From Siderastrea siderea (Eukaryota; Cnidaria; Anthozoa; Scleractinia; Rhizangiidae), in the NCBI GenBank assembly GCA_964030785.1, contig OZ034969.1:37534001-37598000 (forward strand): 64,000 bases of DNA, written 5' to 3'. Below, piece after piece: positions 22,701 to 32,424 of this stretch. The position numbers and the translations under genes are program-made. Within the stretch, counting starts at the first letter, position 1, and each line of letters opens with the position of its first letter. Below the pieces are notes generated by a model that was not told the origin of the DNA, searched no databases, and saw nothing but the letters and a program-made list of their open reading frames with translations.

Positions 22701-24949
22701 GCCACCACTGGTTTGGCAAGTACTAAAACAATTATTCGCCTCAGTGTCGGATATTTACCTCACCTCTTCTGGGCTCGGCAAATATCCACCGCTATTCACC
22801 TCCGCTTCAGTGAATAATTGGTAATTATCCAATAGTCGATCATGGAATAGTTGTTAAATATCGATGATAATAACGCATTTCACAAGACATTGCATAACAA
22901 ATGTCAATTCTTTTGCAGGTAACAGATCCAAATATGTTCTGGAGTTGGACGAATGAGTCCCTAATTCCCTATCTCTTTTCCAGTCACCACCAGTCTACTT
23001 ATCAGGAGACTTCACTGGTGAGCGGCGAGCTAACGTCGACTATGATTGGAATGTTACGATTACGTCAACTAAGAACAAGAGAGGGTCAGTAAAATCTGTC
23101 TACTAGATTTCAAGATCTGAGCTATTGACAACTATATTTAAAGTGAAGGTTTCACGTTATATAGTTTTGCATAACAGGTTGAAGTTTAATTTATTGTTAC
23201 ATGTAATGATTAATATATTTTTACTTTGCATAAAAATCTGTCGACAACGGTTCCAGTTTTGAAAGAAATCCAAAATCCTTGTCAAAAAGCTAAATTGCCC
23301 CTGGAACACCATCCTGTGACTGTGTCAAACAGGGTCACATAATGAGGCACTCTCCCTTAAACAGGGACAGCATTTACGGGGTGCAGTGCCACTTCCTAAC
23401 CCAAGCTTCCATCAGCCACCCTCTGCTCTTCCGCCCTTTCTTTCCCTTCCCACCTATTTGTTTTCAAATTTGTTAATGTTCCAAAATTTGTACATTCTTT
23501 CCTTTTTGTTTGTTAGTCCAATGCCCAGTACTCAACAGCTGGTGGCAACGTTCATGTTACGATATATACTCTACTGAGAAGGAGTCCAGAGCGCCTTTTC
23601 AATATAAAGAAGCAAACTCCTTAGTGCAGTTCAAGCAATGCCCTCTTCCTTGGGTGTACCGAACAGAAGAAGAACTCAGCTCCTCAGCAAAATGGGGTCA
23701 TCATGCCTGGTATGGCGGTGGGGGATACTCCGCTGAGTTAGGCTATGAAGAAAAAACTGCCCATTCAATAGTAGACCTTTTAAAATTAGAAAACTGGGTA
23801 GATCGTCCAACAAGGGCTGTCATAGTTGAATTTACTCTTTACAACCCAACAATCAACACACTGTCAGTTTGTTCATTCTTCTTTGAACTCATCCAAACAG
23901 GTCAGGCCACTACACTTAAACATATCGACACCATCTCGTTGTACAACACAGAATCAATCCTTCAAGTGTTTCAAGGCCTTTGCTTGGTCATCTTCATCGC
24001 CATGGTTTTCTATAAAATTGTTGAGGCTGTAACAACGCTGATTCGTCAGGGATGGCGTTGCTTGTGCTCTGTTTGGTACTGGCTGGACCTTGCACACTTA
24101 ACTTCATCCGTCTTACTTCTTGTGTTCAGCTTTTTCAAGTCTTATCACACCACTAAGACCGCACAAAACTTACAGCGCAACATTTTTGCTGTAGTCAATT
24201 TTCAGACAGCGGTTTTATGGGCAGACCTCGAAAACTGTATGCTAGCCATTCTCACTTTTCTTACAACAATAAAGTTACTACAGCTGACCTACTTTAACAT
24301 GTACACACGCGTCTTTTCTCACGCATTGCGTATTTGGATGCGGGACTTGTTTTCTTTCCTGGTTGTTCTTTCAGTTCTGTTCTTTGCATTCCTGCTGACA
24401 GGAATTTTGGTATTTGGATCGCGTGTTGGTCGTTATTCAAGTTTTTGGCCAGCATTTTCTTTTCAGCTGGAAATCGTTCTCGGAAAAGTGAAAGCCCGAC
24501 CCATTAAAGAACTTACAGAGGCAAACTCGATCATTGGCCATCCATTTGTCTCTCTACTCCTCATGGGTATCACCATCATAATGATGAATTTCTTCATATC
24601 TTCATTGAATGATGCCGTAAATGACGCTAAGACAATGGTGGTGAAAAAAGAACGTAAACTAGAAACAAGGGAGAACCAAGGTGATAACCAAACTTCGCAT
24701 CGTGATCCAAAGGGAAAGCACTCAAAAAAAGAGAAACAGGACAGCTTCATGGTTGAAAGGTCCAAGTTGTTTTTCGACCAAATCAGCAACCAGTTAAAGA
24801 CCATAGACGTGATTCAGCATATGCCCCAAATATATATATTGGACAAAAAGCTCACTGAGGTTCTCAAACGAATAGATGAGGCATATAAGAACGATGGAAA
24901 CAGTGACACATTCACACGTCAGTCAAAGGATGCAGGAGTGTTGCAATGA
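7475..24949 (+). CDS. polycystin-1-like receptor/channel gene (10 exons visible)
   Basis: Exons read from splice consensus and frame continuity: 7475-7734, 12485-12628, 12810-12926, 13444-13626, 14682-14930, 16667-17308, 17939-18175, 18748-19986, 22919-23084 and 23517-24949. The phases connect without a stop from 12485 onward. Order: REJ fragment, GAIN/GPS, TM1, PLAT, TM2-5, S1, polycystin (TOP) domain, S2-S6 and cytosolic tail, which is the 11-TM polycystin-1 plan. Polycystin-1 proteins act as membrane receptors or channel subunits, often ciliary and paired with a PKD2-type partner. The N-terminal ectodomain exons are not visible and probably lie upstream of the window or unrecognised; at least one exon is probably missing between 7735 and 12484. 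Whether it matches PKD1, PKD1L1, PKD1L2 or PKD1L3 best is not decidable by eye. Confidence 0.88.
7783..9086. mobile_element. TIR-like composite carrying a Crypton-derived ORF
   Basis: The left edge (7783-7895) is a foldback copy ending in TTATTATACTCATTTTGAAATCA, and the right edge (9063-9086) is its complement GATTTCAAAATGGGTGTAATAAA. Between them lies a minus-strand KIAA1958-like (Crypton-derived) reading frame. It could be one TIR element that captured the ORF, or an older Crypton bordered by two MITE ends in opposite orientation. Confidence 0.5.
8080..8901 (-). pseudogene. Crypton-derived (KIAA1958/DUF3504-like) protein fragment
   Basis: Minus-strand frames read ...RFPVVLNEDIEKLKSVAV, VNKNTSRSTN, then PEELDKVLSKFYAEVKK, DYEPESLKIMQSSTERYLKE, and after a break ILNVKAISLRQQGRGKRPNK. 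This is the N-terminal SAM-like/core-binding part of the tyrosine-recombinase-derived family also annotated KIAA1958 or DUF3504. A likely start is the Met near 8707. The catalytic half is missing, with stops or frame changes near 8500 and 8283. A related fragment lies at 32430-32704 on the same strand. It sits antisense inside an intron of the polycystin gene and is not part of that gene. Confidence 0.75.
9087..9450. repeat. intronic sequence with TTTG microsatellite
   Basis: Non-coding intron DNA containing a short GTTT run near 9313-9334. Nothing else recognised. Confidence 0.4.
9450..10600 (+). mobile_element. possible LTR or retroelement leader
   Basis: A TATA-like GGTATAAAAGG at about 9825 is followed about 120 bases later by AATCAATAAATTT, and a second AATAAA lies near 10566. 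Between them (10075-10290) the motif TTGTCCGATCCAGC...GCTGGGGAGATAAGTAG occurs twice and a related GCACGATGCTGGCC...GTAGTGC block once, each able to fold. A promoter followed closely by a poly(A) signal suggests an LTR, but no TG...CA ends, primer-binding site or target duplication could be fixed. Strand and limits are tentative. Confidence 0.35.
10601..11907. other. intronic sequence, nothing recognised
   Basis: AT-rich intron DNA of the polycystin gene. An open frame at 11525-11860 lacks family resemblance and splice sites. I could not find the missing REJ exon here. Confidence 0.35.
11909..12176. mobile_element. long foldback MITE
   Basis: Two nearly identical arms in inverted orientation surround a ~30-bp loop (about 12030-12055). 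Shared blocks include ACAGCCGA, TGCGAGGTCGC, ACGAGCGCAGAAATTCCATA and GATGACGCGTCACTA. It would fold into a very stable hairpin. No ORF; it lies inside a polycystin intron. Confidence 0.8.
12485..12628 (+). CDS. polycystin-1-like exon: REJ/GAIN linker
   Basis: A 144-nt phase-0 exon between TTATTTAG| and |GTAGGT. It encodes 48 residues with an amphipathic helix pattern (TCKEWLDELKKYN, then AVLVALDILSS). Helical repeats of this kind make up the GAIN subdomain A that precedes the GPS in polycystin-1 and adhesion GPCRs. It connects in frame with 12810-12926. Confidence 0.7.
12810..12926 (+). CDS. polycystin-1-like exon: GAIN helical part
   Basis: A 117-nt phase-0 exon between TGCTGCAG| and |GTGAGT. 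The 39 residues begin IVDYLVDLTSSL and end DWSDGDVR. In-frame joining, similar size and helical content support its place in the GAIN region. Confidence 0.65.
13444..13626 (+). CDS. polycystin-1-like exon: GAIN helical part
   Basis: A 183-nt phase-0 exon between TCTTTCAG| and |GTATTT. It encodes 61 mostly helical residues (LDKALKKIVVNAREKL, then LLMENLVLTIGKAMK). It lies between two other in-phase exons of the same gene. Confidence 0.7.
13627..14681. other. intron, nothing recognised
   Basis: Polycystin intron. Around 13680-13880 the minus strand has a short open frame without family resemblance. No repeat with clear ends was found. Confidence 0.35.
14682..14930 (+). CDS. polycystin-1-like exon: GAIN region
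   Basis: A 249-nt phase-0 exon after TTCTCACTCAG| and before |GTAAAA. It encodes 83 residues starting NINRTETLLFLKDLLMQGIR, with beta-rich segments YLSVTVLSIHIN and NLKLNV toward the end, as expected where GAIN subdomain A passes into B. Confidence 0.7.
15294..16216. mobile_element. ~920-bp TIR element in polycystin intron
   Basis: The left end (15296-15365) and right end (16140-16215) are inverted copies sharing GAGATGTTTCGCA, GTGGATTTAGTAGAAATAC and CAGGAG/GAGGAG blocks. The interior contains an open stretch on both strands (15319-15668) without recognisable protein features. It is probably a non-autonomous DNA transposon. Target duplication unresolved. Confidence 0.7.
16258..16626. mobile_element. 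foldback MITE with TTAA target duplication
   Basis: Almost the whole 369-bp element is an inverted repeat starting GGTGGCTTATTACAG and ending with its complement. TTAA lies directly on both sides (16254-16257 and 16627-16630), the signature of piggyBac-type integration. It ends only about 40 bases before the 16667 polycystin exon, close to that exon's branch-point and polypyrimidine region. Confidence 0.8.
16667..17308 (+). CDS. polycystin-1-like exon: GAIN subdomain B and first half of GPS
   Basis: A 642-nt phase-0 exon from TTTTGCAG| to |GTACAA, 214 residues. It is beta-rich (VASLEVRDGNGNLIPI, MVEILIV, NVTVSFIAFHPGNYLLES) and ends in CLFWDLNENNWSTKGC. That is the first half of a GPS motif (C-x-FWD...W...GC), completed by the next exon. 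GAIN domains catalyse self-cleavage at the GPS and hold the two fragments together, on the extracellular side. Confidence 0.85.
17309..17938. other. intron within the GPS motif
   Basis: Non-coding. The intron interrupts the GPS between GCK and VEE, with standard GT/AG ends. No repeat recognised. Confidence 0.5.
17939..18175 (+). CDS. polycystin-1-like exon: GPS cleavage site and TM1
   Basis: A 237-nt phase-0 exon with AAAG| acceptor and |GTAAGA donor. It starts VEEIISNS, gives the cleavage-type motif CSCTHLTSFAGG, and then a hydrophobic helix LVLATVVICLFVYVIAVLWA (TM1) followed by basic residues. The C-x-C-x-H-L-T order fits a GPS competent for autoproteolysis between Leu and Thr. A short cytosolic linker leads into PLAT in the next exon. 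Confidence 0.9.
18176..18747. other. intron, nothing recognised
   Basis: Non-coding intron between TM1 and PLAT exons. No element ends recognised. Confidence 0.4.
18748..19986 (+). CDS. polycystin-1-like exon: PLAT domain, TM2-5 and S1
   Basis: A 413-codon phase-0 exon (CTCAG| to |GTAATT). Residues ~15-130 form a PLAT/LH2 domain: YELTVNTGVWPGAGTTANV, then VWHDNSGDAPSWYLEDVTI and FVFETWVS. PLAT domains bind lipids or proteins at the inner face of the membrane. Then come four hydrophobic helices (around CICLLFCTMAANAAFYYW, SILILPLHLVILLL, LYMTS-type ILCALMAVASAAVTIAYSL, and CKCLLLASLAVLF), a basic cytosolic loop (AKAKRRLSIRQ) and S1 (FYSAFLVVLGVLSYG). The second half is duplicated at 36990-37463. 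Confidence 0.92.
19987..22918. other. long intron with diverse repeat pieces
   Basis: The intron holds a twice-repeated block near 20475-20605 (ACGGCTTCACT and GGAGTGC pieces), a segment near 20945-21090 with two GGGCTCCAGG copies, a hairpin at 22339-22433, and a MITE-like block at 22545-22820 sharing GCGCTCTGATTGGC and TATTCACCTCC with 40735-40830. It is much longer than the equivalent intron of the duplicate (333 bp at 37464-37796), so most of this DNA was inserted here or lost there. Confidence 0.5.
22339..22433. repeat. near-perfect 46-bp-arm hairpin
   Basis: Two arms of about 46 bp (AAAAAACCAATTGCAAGGCT... and its complement) meet with almost no loop around TAATAATTTTTATTG. Only one or two mismatches are visible (CAATTGCAAGG versus CGATTGG). 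It looks like a very young foldback MITE or an inverted duplication. Confidence 0.75.
22919..23084 (+). CDS. polycystin-1-like exon: start of polycystin (TOP) domain
   Basis: A 166-nt exon, phase 0 to phase 1, between TTTTGCAG| and |GTCAGT. The peptide begins VTDPNMFWSWTNESLIPYLF and ends GMLRLRQLRTREG. The FW-W...LIP-L pattern and LRQLR match the beginning of the extracellular TOP domain after S1 in the polycystin family. An equal-length copy is at 37797-37962. Confidence 0.88.
23517..24949 (+). CDS. polycystin-1-like last exon: TOP domain, S2-S6 and tail
   Basis: A terminal exon of 477 codons plus stop, continuing in phase 1. It contains the rest of the TOP domain (STEKESRAPF, WYGGGGYSAELG, then VEFTLYNPTINTLSVCSFFFE), followed by S2 (QGLCLVIFIAMVFYKI), S3 (WLDLAHLTSSVLLLVFSFF), S4 (CMLAILTFLTTIKLLQL), S5 (FLVVLSVLFFAFLLTGILVF), a pore segment YSSFWPAFSFQLEIVLGK, and S6 (LLLMGITIIMMNFFISSLND). 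The charged tail has a possible coiled-coil near its end. Where PKD2-type channels have an LGD selectivity motif, this has LGK, as expected of a non-canonical PKD1-type subunit. AATAAA follows at 24979. Confidence 0.92.
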
Positions 24950-24978
24950 GTTAACAAGACAAGCTTAATTTTATTTGT

Positions 24979-24984
24979 AATAAA
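24979..24984 (+). terminator. candidate poly(A) signal of the polycystin gene
   Basis: AATAAA lies 30 bases after the stop codon. It is the closest canonical signal downstream of the gene. Confidence 0.5.
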
Positions 24985-27940
24985 TGAAGGTTGGTTATTT
25001 AGCTAGTCAAAAAGACAAACAGGCAGAAAGTAATGACAGGTGCAGAAGAACAACAATCAACAATGATGTGGTTGGGGGAAAAGAGGGAATCTCAAGGAGA
25101 GAGTGAACGAGAAGTTTCATTGACATCAGCAAAGTTTAAGACAAAGATGAAATCAATTTTGGTTGATTTATTCCAGTCTTATCCTGGTTGGTTTATTCTA
25201 TCCTATATTATCTGCAGCATGGGGTTGGGTACCGTAGGTTTTGTGTAGCTGGAAAACTAGGAATTATGTGAATGCTTTTAGCACACATTTTTGCTGGGAA
25301 ACAGACCTGATCTCCATGGATTTTGCCAAGGCCTTTTTCAAGTTTTGCTTCAAGAAATTACTTCCTAGGGCGAACTTCTAACGAATACAAAATACAGCCA
25401 TGTGATGAATAAACTATTTCCTTTACAATTGATGGCCCATCACTATTTCTTTCCTACTGCAATGCCTTGTCCGAATTTGGCCAATCAGATGTTCCCTTGT
25501 TTGCAGATGGTATAATTATGTTCACAGTCCGCTCCAACGATCATTGTTATACCTTATAACTCAAACGCGTTTTCTCCTTGGACGAGAACGTGCCACTTGT
25601 CATGTGTCAAAACAGTCTAACTACCTAGGGCGAGCAAAAGTCATCAACTCCCTAGAGAAACAACAACTTGAACGTTCGACTAGCACGTGATCAGGTCATA
25701 CACCTTGAAACCGCAGCAAATGTGGGTGTGTCAGTGGCACGTCAAGCAAATTATTTTTTCGCAGTCGTGGCTGCGACGAAACGCTTTCAAATCAGAACAG
25801 AGGAAGAAATTGAACAACATATATGTGACAAGTTTGTTTTTTCGATAATTTACTGAATACTTTCACACTTTGGATTTTTAATAACTTTGCATTGGTGATT
25901 TCTAATAGTTTGCAATAAAGTGCTATTAAAGGATAACGGATGTTTACAATTTGTTCTATTTTTGATTTGAGATCGAGGTTTCACAAAACACTTAATGACT
26001 GGTTCCATTGGAAACAGTACGTTTTGTCACCTCGAGACCCTCATTCAATGAAGGTCGGCTTCCCTTGGGGTCACTCGTTAAGTGCTTAATGTCGATCCAA
26101 ATTGGCAGCACTGTGAGGTGGTGGACGATAAGTGCTCTCCCACTTGGCAGTTGTGCCAGGCCCCCCACTTGGGTGTCATTTTTTCATTTTCCCCAAACTA
26201 CTTCTCTCTAATTGTCTGTATACGGCCAATCAAATGTTCCTCTGTTTACAGGTGGTACCATTACGTATCTCACAGTTCGCTCCAGTGATCAATTTACAAG
26301 TCTGGGATCGCGTCTGCATGATATAATTATAATCCAGGTAAACGTGAAGGTCTTTGGATTTTCTGCGAGAAAGTACCCCTCTTGTACGACAATAAGCTCT
26401 ATGGGCCAACCCTAACTTTCTATAACACAAATGACCTAGTGTTTACTTATCTCATGATCTCAGATGGAACTTTCACATAAGAGATATCTCTCCCAAAGTA
26501 AACCTACTATCTACCATATGACTATCTAGCAAGCAACGCTGAAATTATGTTCTTAGATGGCGGTCTTCGGAGCAAAGAATCAACTTCCTCCAACAAGATG
26601 GACATCTCTTCGCATGCATGTTCACTCTTTGATACTCCTCTCTACCAGTACAATCGACCATTGCTGGTCCCTTTATCCTCCAGCTATACCTTAGTAGAGC
26701 AATCTACCTAATACTGTTTTCTCATTTACTTTTAATGGTCTCTTTAAAGCAATGAGCCTGTCTTGATTCTCCTTCTGCTCCTCCACTTATGCCATAATGC
26801 GGCAAGCTGCCAACACTGTGTCGCAAGAAGACTAAGTCAACAAGTAAGGCCTCCCGCGGTCACTGAAATTTCCCACTTTGTTTGCATGTTTGCCTGCTTG
26901 TATGTGTGTTGACCCCCCCCCCCCCCCCCCCCCAAGCCCCGGGGGTAAAACGTAACACATGGGGTAACCTATACGGAAATAAAAATGAATAGTTAATTAG
27001 AGGTAGAATGTAAACATTAAATTTTTTGATGTACAATTTAGTGCAAGACAAATTGTCATATATTGTCACGGAAGATAGCATTATTTAAGTACTTTCAGAC
27101 GATGTGACTTCCACCAGCTGTAAAGTTCCTATAAAATTTTTACAACTACTAAAGTGTTCGATCGTCTTTTCAAAAATGATCCCCAAAATTCACTAGGCTT
27201 TTCAGGCCTGTTCTGAAAGATTAGCACGTGAGATCTAAAGGATTTAGATAATCGAAAACAAAAATATCAGTCGGGGTGGACATAATATAACCTTAGATGT
27301 GCCTGACACTATGCAGCATGCGCTAACTGTGAACTGTCAGATAAGCCATTGCTCATATGTTTTCTTAAAACCTTGAAAGATGGCTATTTTTGGTCAAAAC
27401 GCCTTTAAAGTTTTCTTCATAAACGTTATACCAGCATTTTACTCAAGTCAGTGTCTGACACGTCTAAGGTTATAATTTCCAAAGGATCCCGGTGTGACTT
27501 AAAAAGAATTTAAAGCTACAACTCGTTTGAATCACACCAGGGCGTGTTTTCAGGGTGAATCCACTAAAATGTGGGGATCACTTATGGGTTTGGGCTTGGG
27601 TCTGGGGCTTGAATAGTTACTTGAGGACCAAACCATGTGTAGTTGCACGGCTGTTATTGAAGACTAAATTTTAAAGAAGAAATAACGTTTATTGATTATT
27701 TGTTAACAGTAGCTGTAGCAGATAATTAACGTATCTCTTTATCAATTATTTGATGCAACTGTAAAGCGTATTCCTGCATAGAAATCTTACGGTGCCGTAG
27801 CCGGTATCCACACTGGGCTTAACCAATGAGGTTGTCCGTAGCGTCTTCCGAGTCACACAAGAAGTGATTAACCCACGTCCAACACCTAGATCACACTGAG
27901 GCTAAGGTATAACAAACACAGATAGAGCAAGATGCTAATG
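24985..27940. other. gene-free, partly duplicated downstream DNA
   Basis: Parts of 25010-26560 resemble 40560-41190 (for example TTCTGCGAG near 26360 and 40917, and CTCAGATGGAACT near 26460 and 40993), so this was included in the polycystin duplication. A ~70-bp piece with GCCAATCARATGTTCC is present twice, near 25480 and 26226. A run of about 20 C lies near 26914-26933. No further coding exon is convincing. Confidence 0.45.
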
Positions 27941-27944
27941 AAGA

Positions 27945-28277
27945 ACCCGTATGAGCCACGCTTTTAAGTTTGTAGTTCCTAGGGCAAAGAAAGATATGTT
28001 TAAGTTTTCTTTCTTCCCACGAACAATCAATGAATGGAACTCCCTTCCCGAGGATATTGTAAATACAACGTCCGTAGATAGTTTGAAATCTAAGTTAGTT
28101 AATAGTTTTTAATATTCCGTTGTATTAGTTTTATTATATATTCCATTGTATCAGTTTTATTGTATTATATTTATTTAGTTTTTAATATTCCAATGTATTA
28201 GTTTTTCCAGTTTTTTACAGTTGGTGTGCTATCTCGCGATTTTTTACCGACTTAATAAAGTGTATATGTAGATGTAG
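27945..28277 (+). mobile_element. 5'-truncated LINE 3' end
   Basis: The plus frame reads HALKFVVPRAKKDMFKFSFF, then PRTINEWNSLPEDIV and VDSLKSKLVNSF-stop, the extreme C-terminus of a non-LTR retrotransposon ORF2 (the R-T-x-x-x-WN-LP pattern). An AT-rich 3' UTR with repeated TTTAATATTCC pieces follows, ending in AATAAAGTGTATATGTAGATGTAGA. Confidence 0.7.
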
Positions 28278-28404
28278 ACCTTGTGTTGTTAAAACTCTTT
28301 CATTTGACAATGACGTTTGACAAATTTGACAAATTATGTGACATAAAACCACAAAACATGAACTCACCATCGCTGAACATTGGGAAGCAACAAACGACTT
28401 ATTT

Positions 28405-28590
28405 GCCTTGCTTCCTTGAGGGTTGTCCAATACTCCGACAAATTTATGCATGGCATTGTATTGTATTCACTTCACCTAACAATACTGTACAAAAGCATAA
28501 CAATAAAGAATGAAGCAAAACAATAAGAAATTTAACAATGCTATGCATAAATTTGTCGGAGTATTGGACAAGTATGGCTTCCTTTGTTGT
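28405..28590. repeat. inverted repeat pair (MITE-like)
   Basis: GTCCAATACTCCGACAAATT...TGCAT (28427-28452) and its complement (28543-28571) face each other across about 90 bp, with CTTCCTT/TTCCTTTG remnants outside. No ORF. Confidence 0.6.
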
Positions 28591-30452
28591 TTGCCAAGGA
28601 AGATTCAGAATATGTTTCCTCCTACATGGGATTTCTATGTAGACAGCTTTATTAGTACCACAAAGTGCGCTTCAAGACAACCATGTAAAAAAGTCGCAGG
28701 ACCTAGTTGTAATTTAAACTTTGCTTCATAATCTAGTAACCAATAAGCATTACGTGCTCTTCCATTTAACTACGTAAAATCGGCTAGTTTTACAATGATT
28801 ATAATAATAATGTGTCTGTGCATCATTTAGTACTACACGGAAGAATAACAATTTCCTTATTTTGTCCAAGGGAAGGGAGATAGTTTTCACATGGACGTTT
28901 TAACTTTTTTCGTCCAAGCAAAAGCCATCAAACTTTGTTTACTGATCTTATATCATTTTTAGCAAACCAATTACATATGGCACTGATCGTGGAATATACT
29001 GTTTCCAAAGCAACCATATCTAACAGGCTTATTTATTGGAACGTTTTCTCACAAAGTTCATATTATTTCAGTTTTTATCGTTTTGATCACTTCTGAGTCA
29101 TTTTTGACGGTTTTCTGATGTCCTGCAGAAATCGAGAAATGTATCATGGCAGTCGCTTGTAAAACATGAATTAATTACCACGTCATGTGATACAGTGAGC
29201 TTTCCTAGCTACTATACGCCCTTCACTTTCCCTTGTCACAGCCTTTATCCCTTTGAGGTTACGAAGAGGCATTGAAACACTCATCCAACAACATCAACCT
29301 CAACCTCAACCAACAACATTCAGAAAACCTGGAAGCCCTTACGTGTAATTATCTATGCAGCCGTTCTTTGAATTGTCTTCAAATCGTTACAGATTTAGTT
29401 ATAGATTTAGTCCTCTGTTACCCTGACTTGTATTGGGACTAACTAGAATCATGAAACTCCATATTTTTCGTTACTTAGGTGAAGTCATTATTGATATTAA
29501 CATAATAAACTTAATGGGAAATACATTTGGCACTATATTGTGTATGACACAATAAACATTTTCAAGGTTTCCAACGTCACCTTAGTTGGGAACACAAAAG
29601 GCTGAATTGGCGGTGCTTGCTGGGGATTCTGGTCAACTTTAAAGCTCTGTTACCCCACTCCAAATTGATAAGCTATCAAAATTTCTGCAGCAATTAGTTA
29701 CATTGTTCTCCTGATGGAGGTTAACGCCGGTAAAAATGTTCTTATGTAAATTGTATTTTCGAATACATTTGCATATCGTGGTTAGTTTTACAATTTTGTT
29801 TACTGACGTGTTATCCTGTATTTGTTCTCTATATCTCTGAAAACAATCAACCGAGAATCGCCTTTAAACGACATAATTGTAGAAAATCGAACACATTCTA
29901 GTAATGTTACAGAGTTATAGTAAAAAAAATCACATAAATGGTTTCTATCTCGTCAAAATGAGTGAATGATTCTACGATCGTCGCATGTATTGAAAATATT
30001 GTTTAAGTCTCTATGCCCAAATTTATGCAGTGAGAGGTTTCGAAAGTGGAAACAAATCAAGAGGTCGGATGCAAAACTGAAGCCGCCCATAGATGGTTTT
30101 CCCGTTACTCATTGCCGCCATGTTGGTGGACATAAACAAAAGGTTTGTCATCAGCTTCCTTTGTTCTGTCCACCAGCATGGCCGCCACACCATTGTCTTT
30201 TGCGTCTCCAGGGATTGGTTGCAAACCACCTATAGCAGCATATATTAGCATCGACTAAAAAAAATTGTCTTGTGATAAGTATGACTATAAAAGGTGAGAA
30301 CTAAGGGTTTTCTGGAAAGTGAAAAAAAAATTTGGATTTATCAACTGAGTTGATAAGGAAAATTGGCCATCGTAAAGAAATTGAAAGCTGATGTTTTGAG
30401 TGTAAGACCTTCGCCAGAGCGAATCAAGAAATTGTGCGATGTAGTTGGTTTA

Positions 30453-30484
<32 letters not shown>

Positions 30485-31600
30485 GTGGGAAAAGTTTGCA
30501 CAGTCATTGCATTATCATTATTAAGAGTGGCTCTCTGTTAATATGAACAATCCGGTGACAAGACCAAAATTTCGAATTTCTTTGATTTATTAAACTTGAA
30601 GGCCATTTTGGCGTGACAGTCACTTTGTGTTCGATAAAATGAATAACATGTGATCGAAGTTCTTTGAAATTACGCTGCATTTTGAAAAGAAAAACTCAAA
30701 TAGAAGTGGAAGTAAACTTTGAAACACGGTATTCCAGGTTTGAAAAAACACTTGATGCCTTATTGCTATAGACTGTTTAGAAATGACTACTCCCAACATT
30801 TACACTGAACAATAAACAATCGCAGCATGTCAAAGTACACATTAGTATTTTAACGCGCCATGCGTCATGTTAAAAACTGTTCGATTCGTACAATTAACCA
30901 AAATGAGCTTTAATTTGTTGAGGGGAAGACTTGTTACCTATCTACCTATGTATAAAGGCGCGACCAATTAATGAAATGTGGAAGGGACAGGGACATGGAT
31001 CTCGACATTTGACCACAACCATGCTGGTTTATTGCAACGGTTGAATACAAATGCCTCATCTTTTTCCCGTTTCAAAATATGCACTTATAACCACGGAATT
31101 GTCAAGAAACCTTGCAGAAGGACCAGGGGTAATGATGCCTTAAAAATGTGGCTTGCTAAACTTCACTGTTCTTTGACGTGACAACAGAGACGAATATGTA
31201 CCATGTACATGATTGAGGGGTCAGGAGAGGGGATATTGCTAAAAAAAGGAAGAAGATCTGACTCTTTATGGAAGGACATTACTTGTCAAATCACTGGGAT
31301 ATCTCAGCTGATTTTAATACTCTGCCTCAATACTCTCTGCTCCGGAGACAATTATTCAGCAAGTTCAAAATAAACTCCTCGTGTTTTGTGGAAAAACAAA
31401 AAGGATAAGATCAAAAGAGAGGTGCTCTATCTACCACTGTCAAAAAAAGGCTTAACGTTCCCATGCTTTGGTACAAAAGTGCTAATATACAGATTGAGCC
31501 AAGCCTAAAAGCGGAGCTCCACTCTTTTTTATTGCTGGAACTTATTCATTTTTAAAGTAATTACCAAACAAAAAGAAAAAATGAGGACAAACGTTCCCTC
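28591..31600. other. no gene recognised
   Basis: AT-rich intergenic DNA. I see no coding exon. Near 30602-30630 there is a GGCCATTTTGGCGTGACAGT block that recurs inverted at about 36288-36315. Confidence 0.4.
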
Positions 31601-31679
31601 ACTCGAGCTGCTGGAACGCAAGGGGGATCACGCTAACCACTTGACCAACCTGCCATGTCGTCAAATGCAGTCTTCGATT

Positions 31680-32215
31680 AAGATAAACACGCGGGTGTTT
31701 TTCTGGGAAAATGTGCTCGACCACCGCAAAAACCATGGTTGTGGACAGCAAAAACTGGAAGGTACTAGCGTTGCTATGTTTGAGGTCAGGACTGCAGCCA
31801 AATGCTGCAAATTCAAGTGATATGTTCTTCAACTCGATTCAATGTTATGCGAGTTACTGGATTACAATAAACACGGGTATTTTTGGGGGGAAAATGTGTC
31901 AAACTGCCGCAAAATCTATTATTGTAGACAGAAAAAACCGGAGGGCACTAGCTCTGCTATGTTTAACGTCGGGACTTCGGCCAAATGCTGCGAATTCAGG
32001 CGTTATGTACTTTCACTCGATTCGATGTTACGCGAGTTACCTGACATACGCGAGTTGAGATAAACACGGGAGTTCTTCGTGCACAAACTTGTTCGGGCCG
32101 TCGCAAAAACCATGGTTGTGGACAGCAAAGTGAAGGCACTAGCTCCTGCCGTATGTTTGGCGTAGGGACCCGTGCCAAATGCTGCAAACTCAAGCGATGT
32201 GCTGACCGAGTTTGC
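31680..32215 (+). repeat. three tandem ~170-180-bp units
   Basis: The unit contains GATAAACACGGG, CGCAAAAACCATGGTTGTGG, ACAGCAAA, GGCACTAGCTCTGCTATGTTT and CCAAATGCTGCAAATTCAAG in that order. It occurs at about 31680-31855, 31856-32050 and 32051-32215 with visible divergence. All three have short open frames on both strands, but none looks like a protein domain. It is a small satellite-like array. Confidence 0.75.
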
Positions 32216-32424
32216 AGGATGGCAATTTGTTTTAATTGCCAATCAACGTGTTGATTTCAACGTCAAGGAGACTGATTTTGCTAGTCATAAAAAGTTAAAT
32301 GCCATCGGCAGAGCTTGAACAGCCACTGAATAGAAAAAGAAAACACGCTAAAATGATCTACAACCTTTCTCAAACACTTTTTCTTTGGGAATTAAAAATT
32401 CTTCGTTATTAACAATTAAAAAAG

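Noticed and set aside
25033..25248. A 71-codon frame just after the polycystin stop
   Set aside because: It resembles duplicated non-coding sequence near 40610, where the frame is not conserved. The channel tail is already complete.
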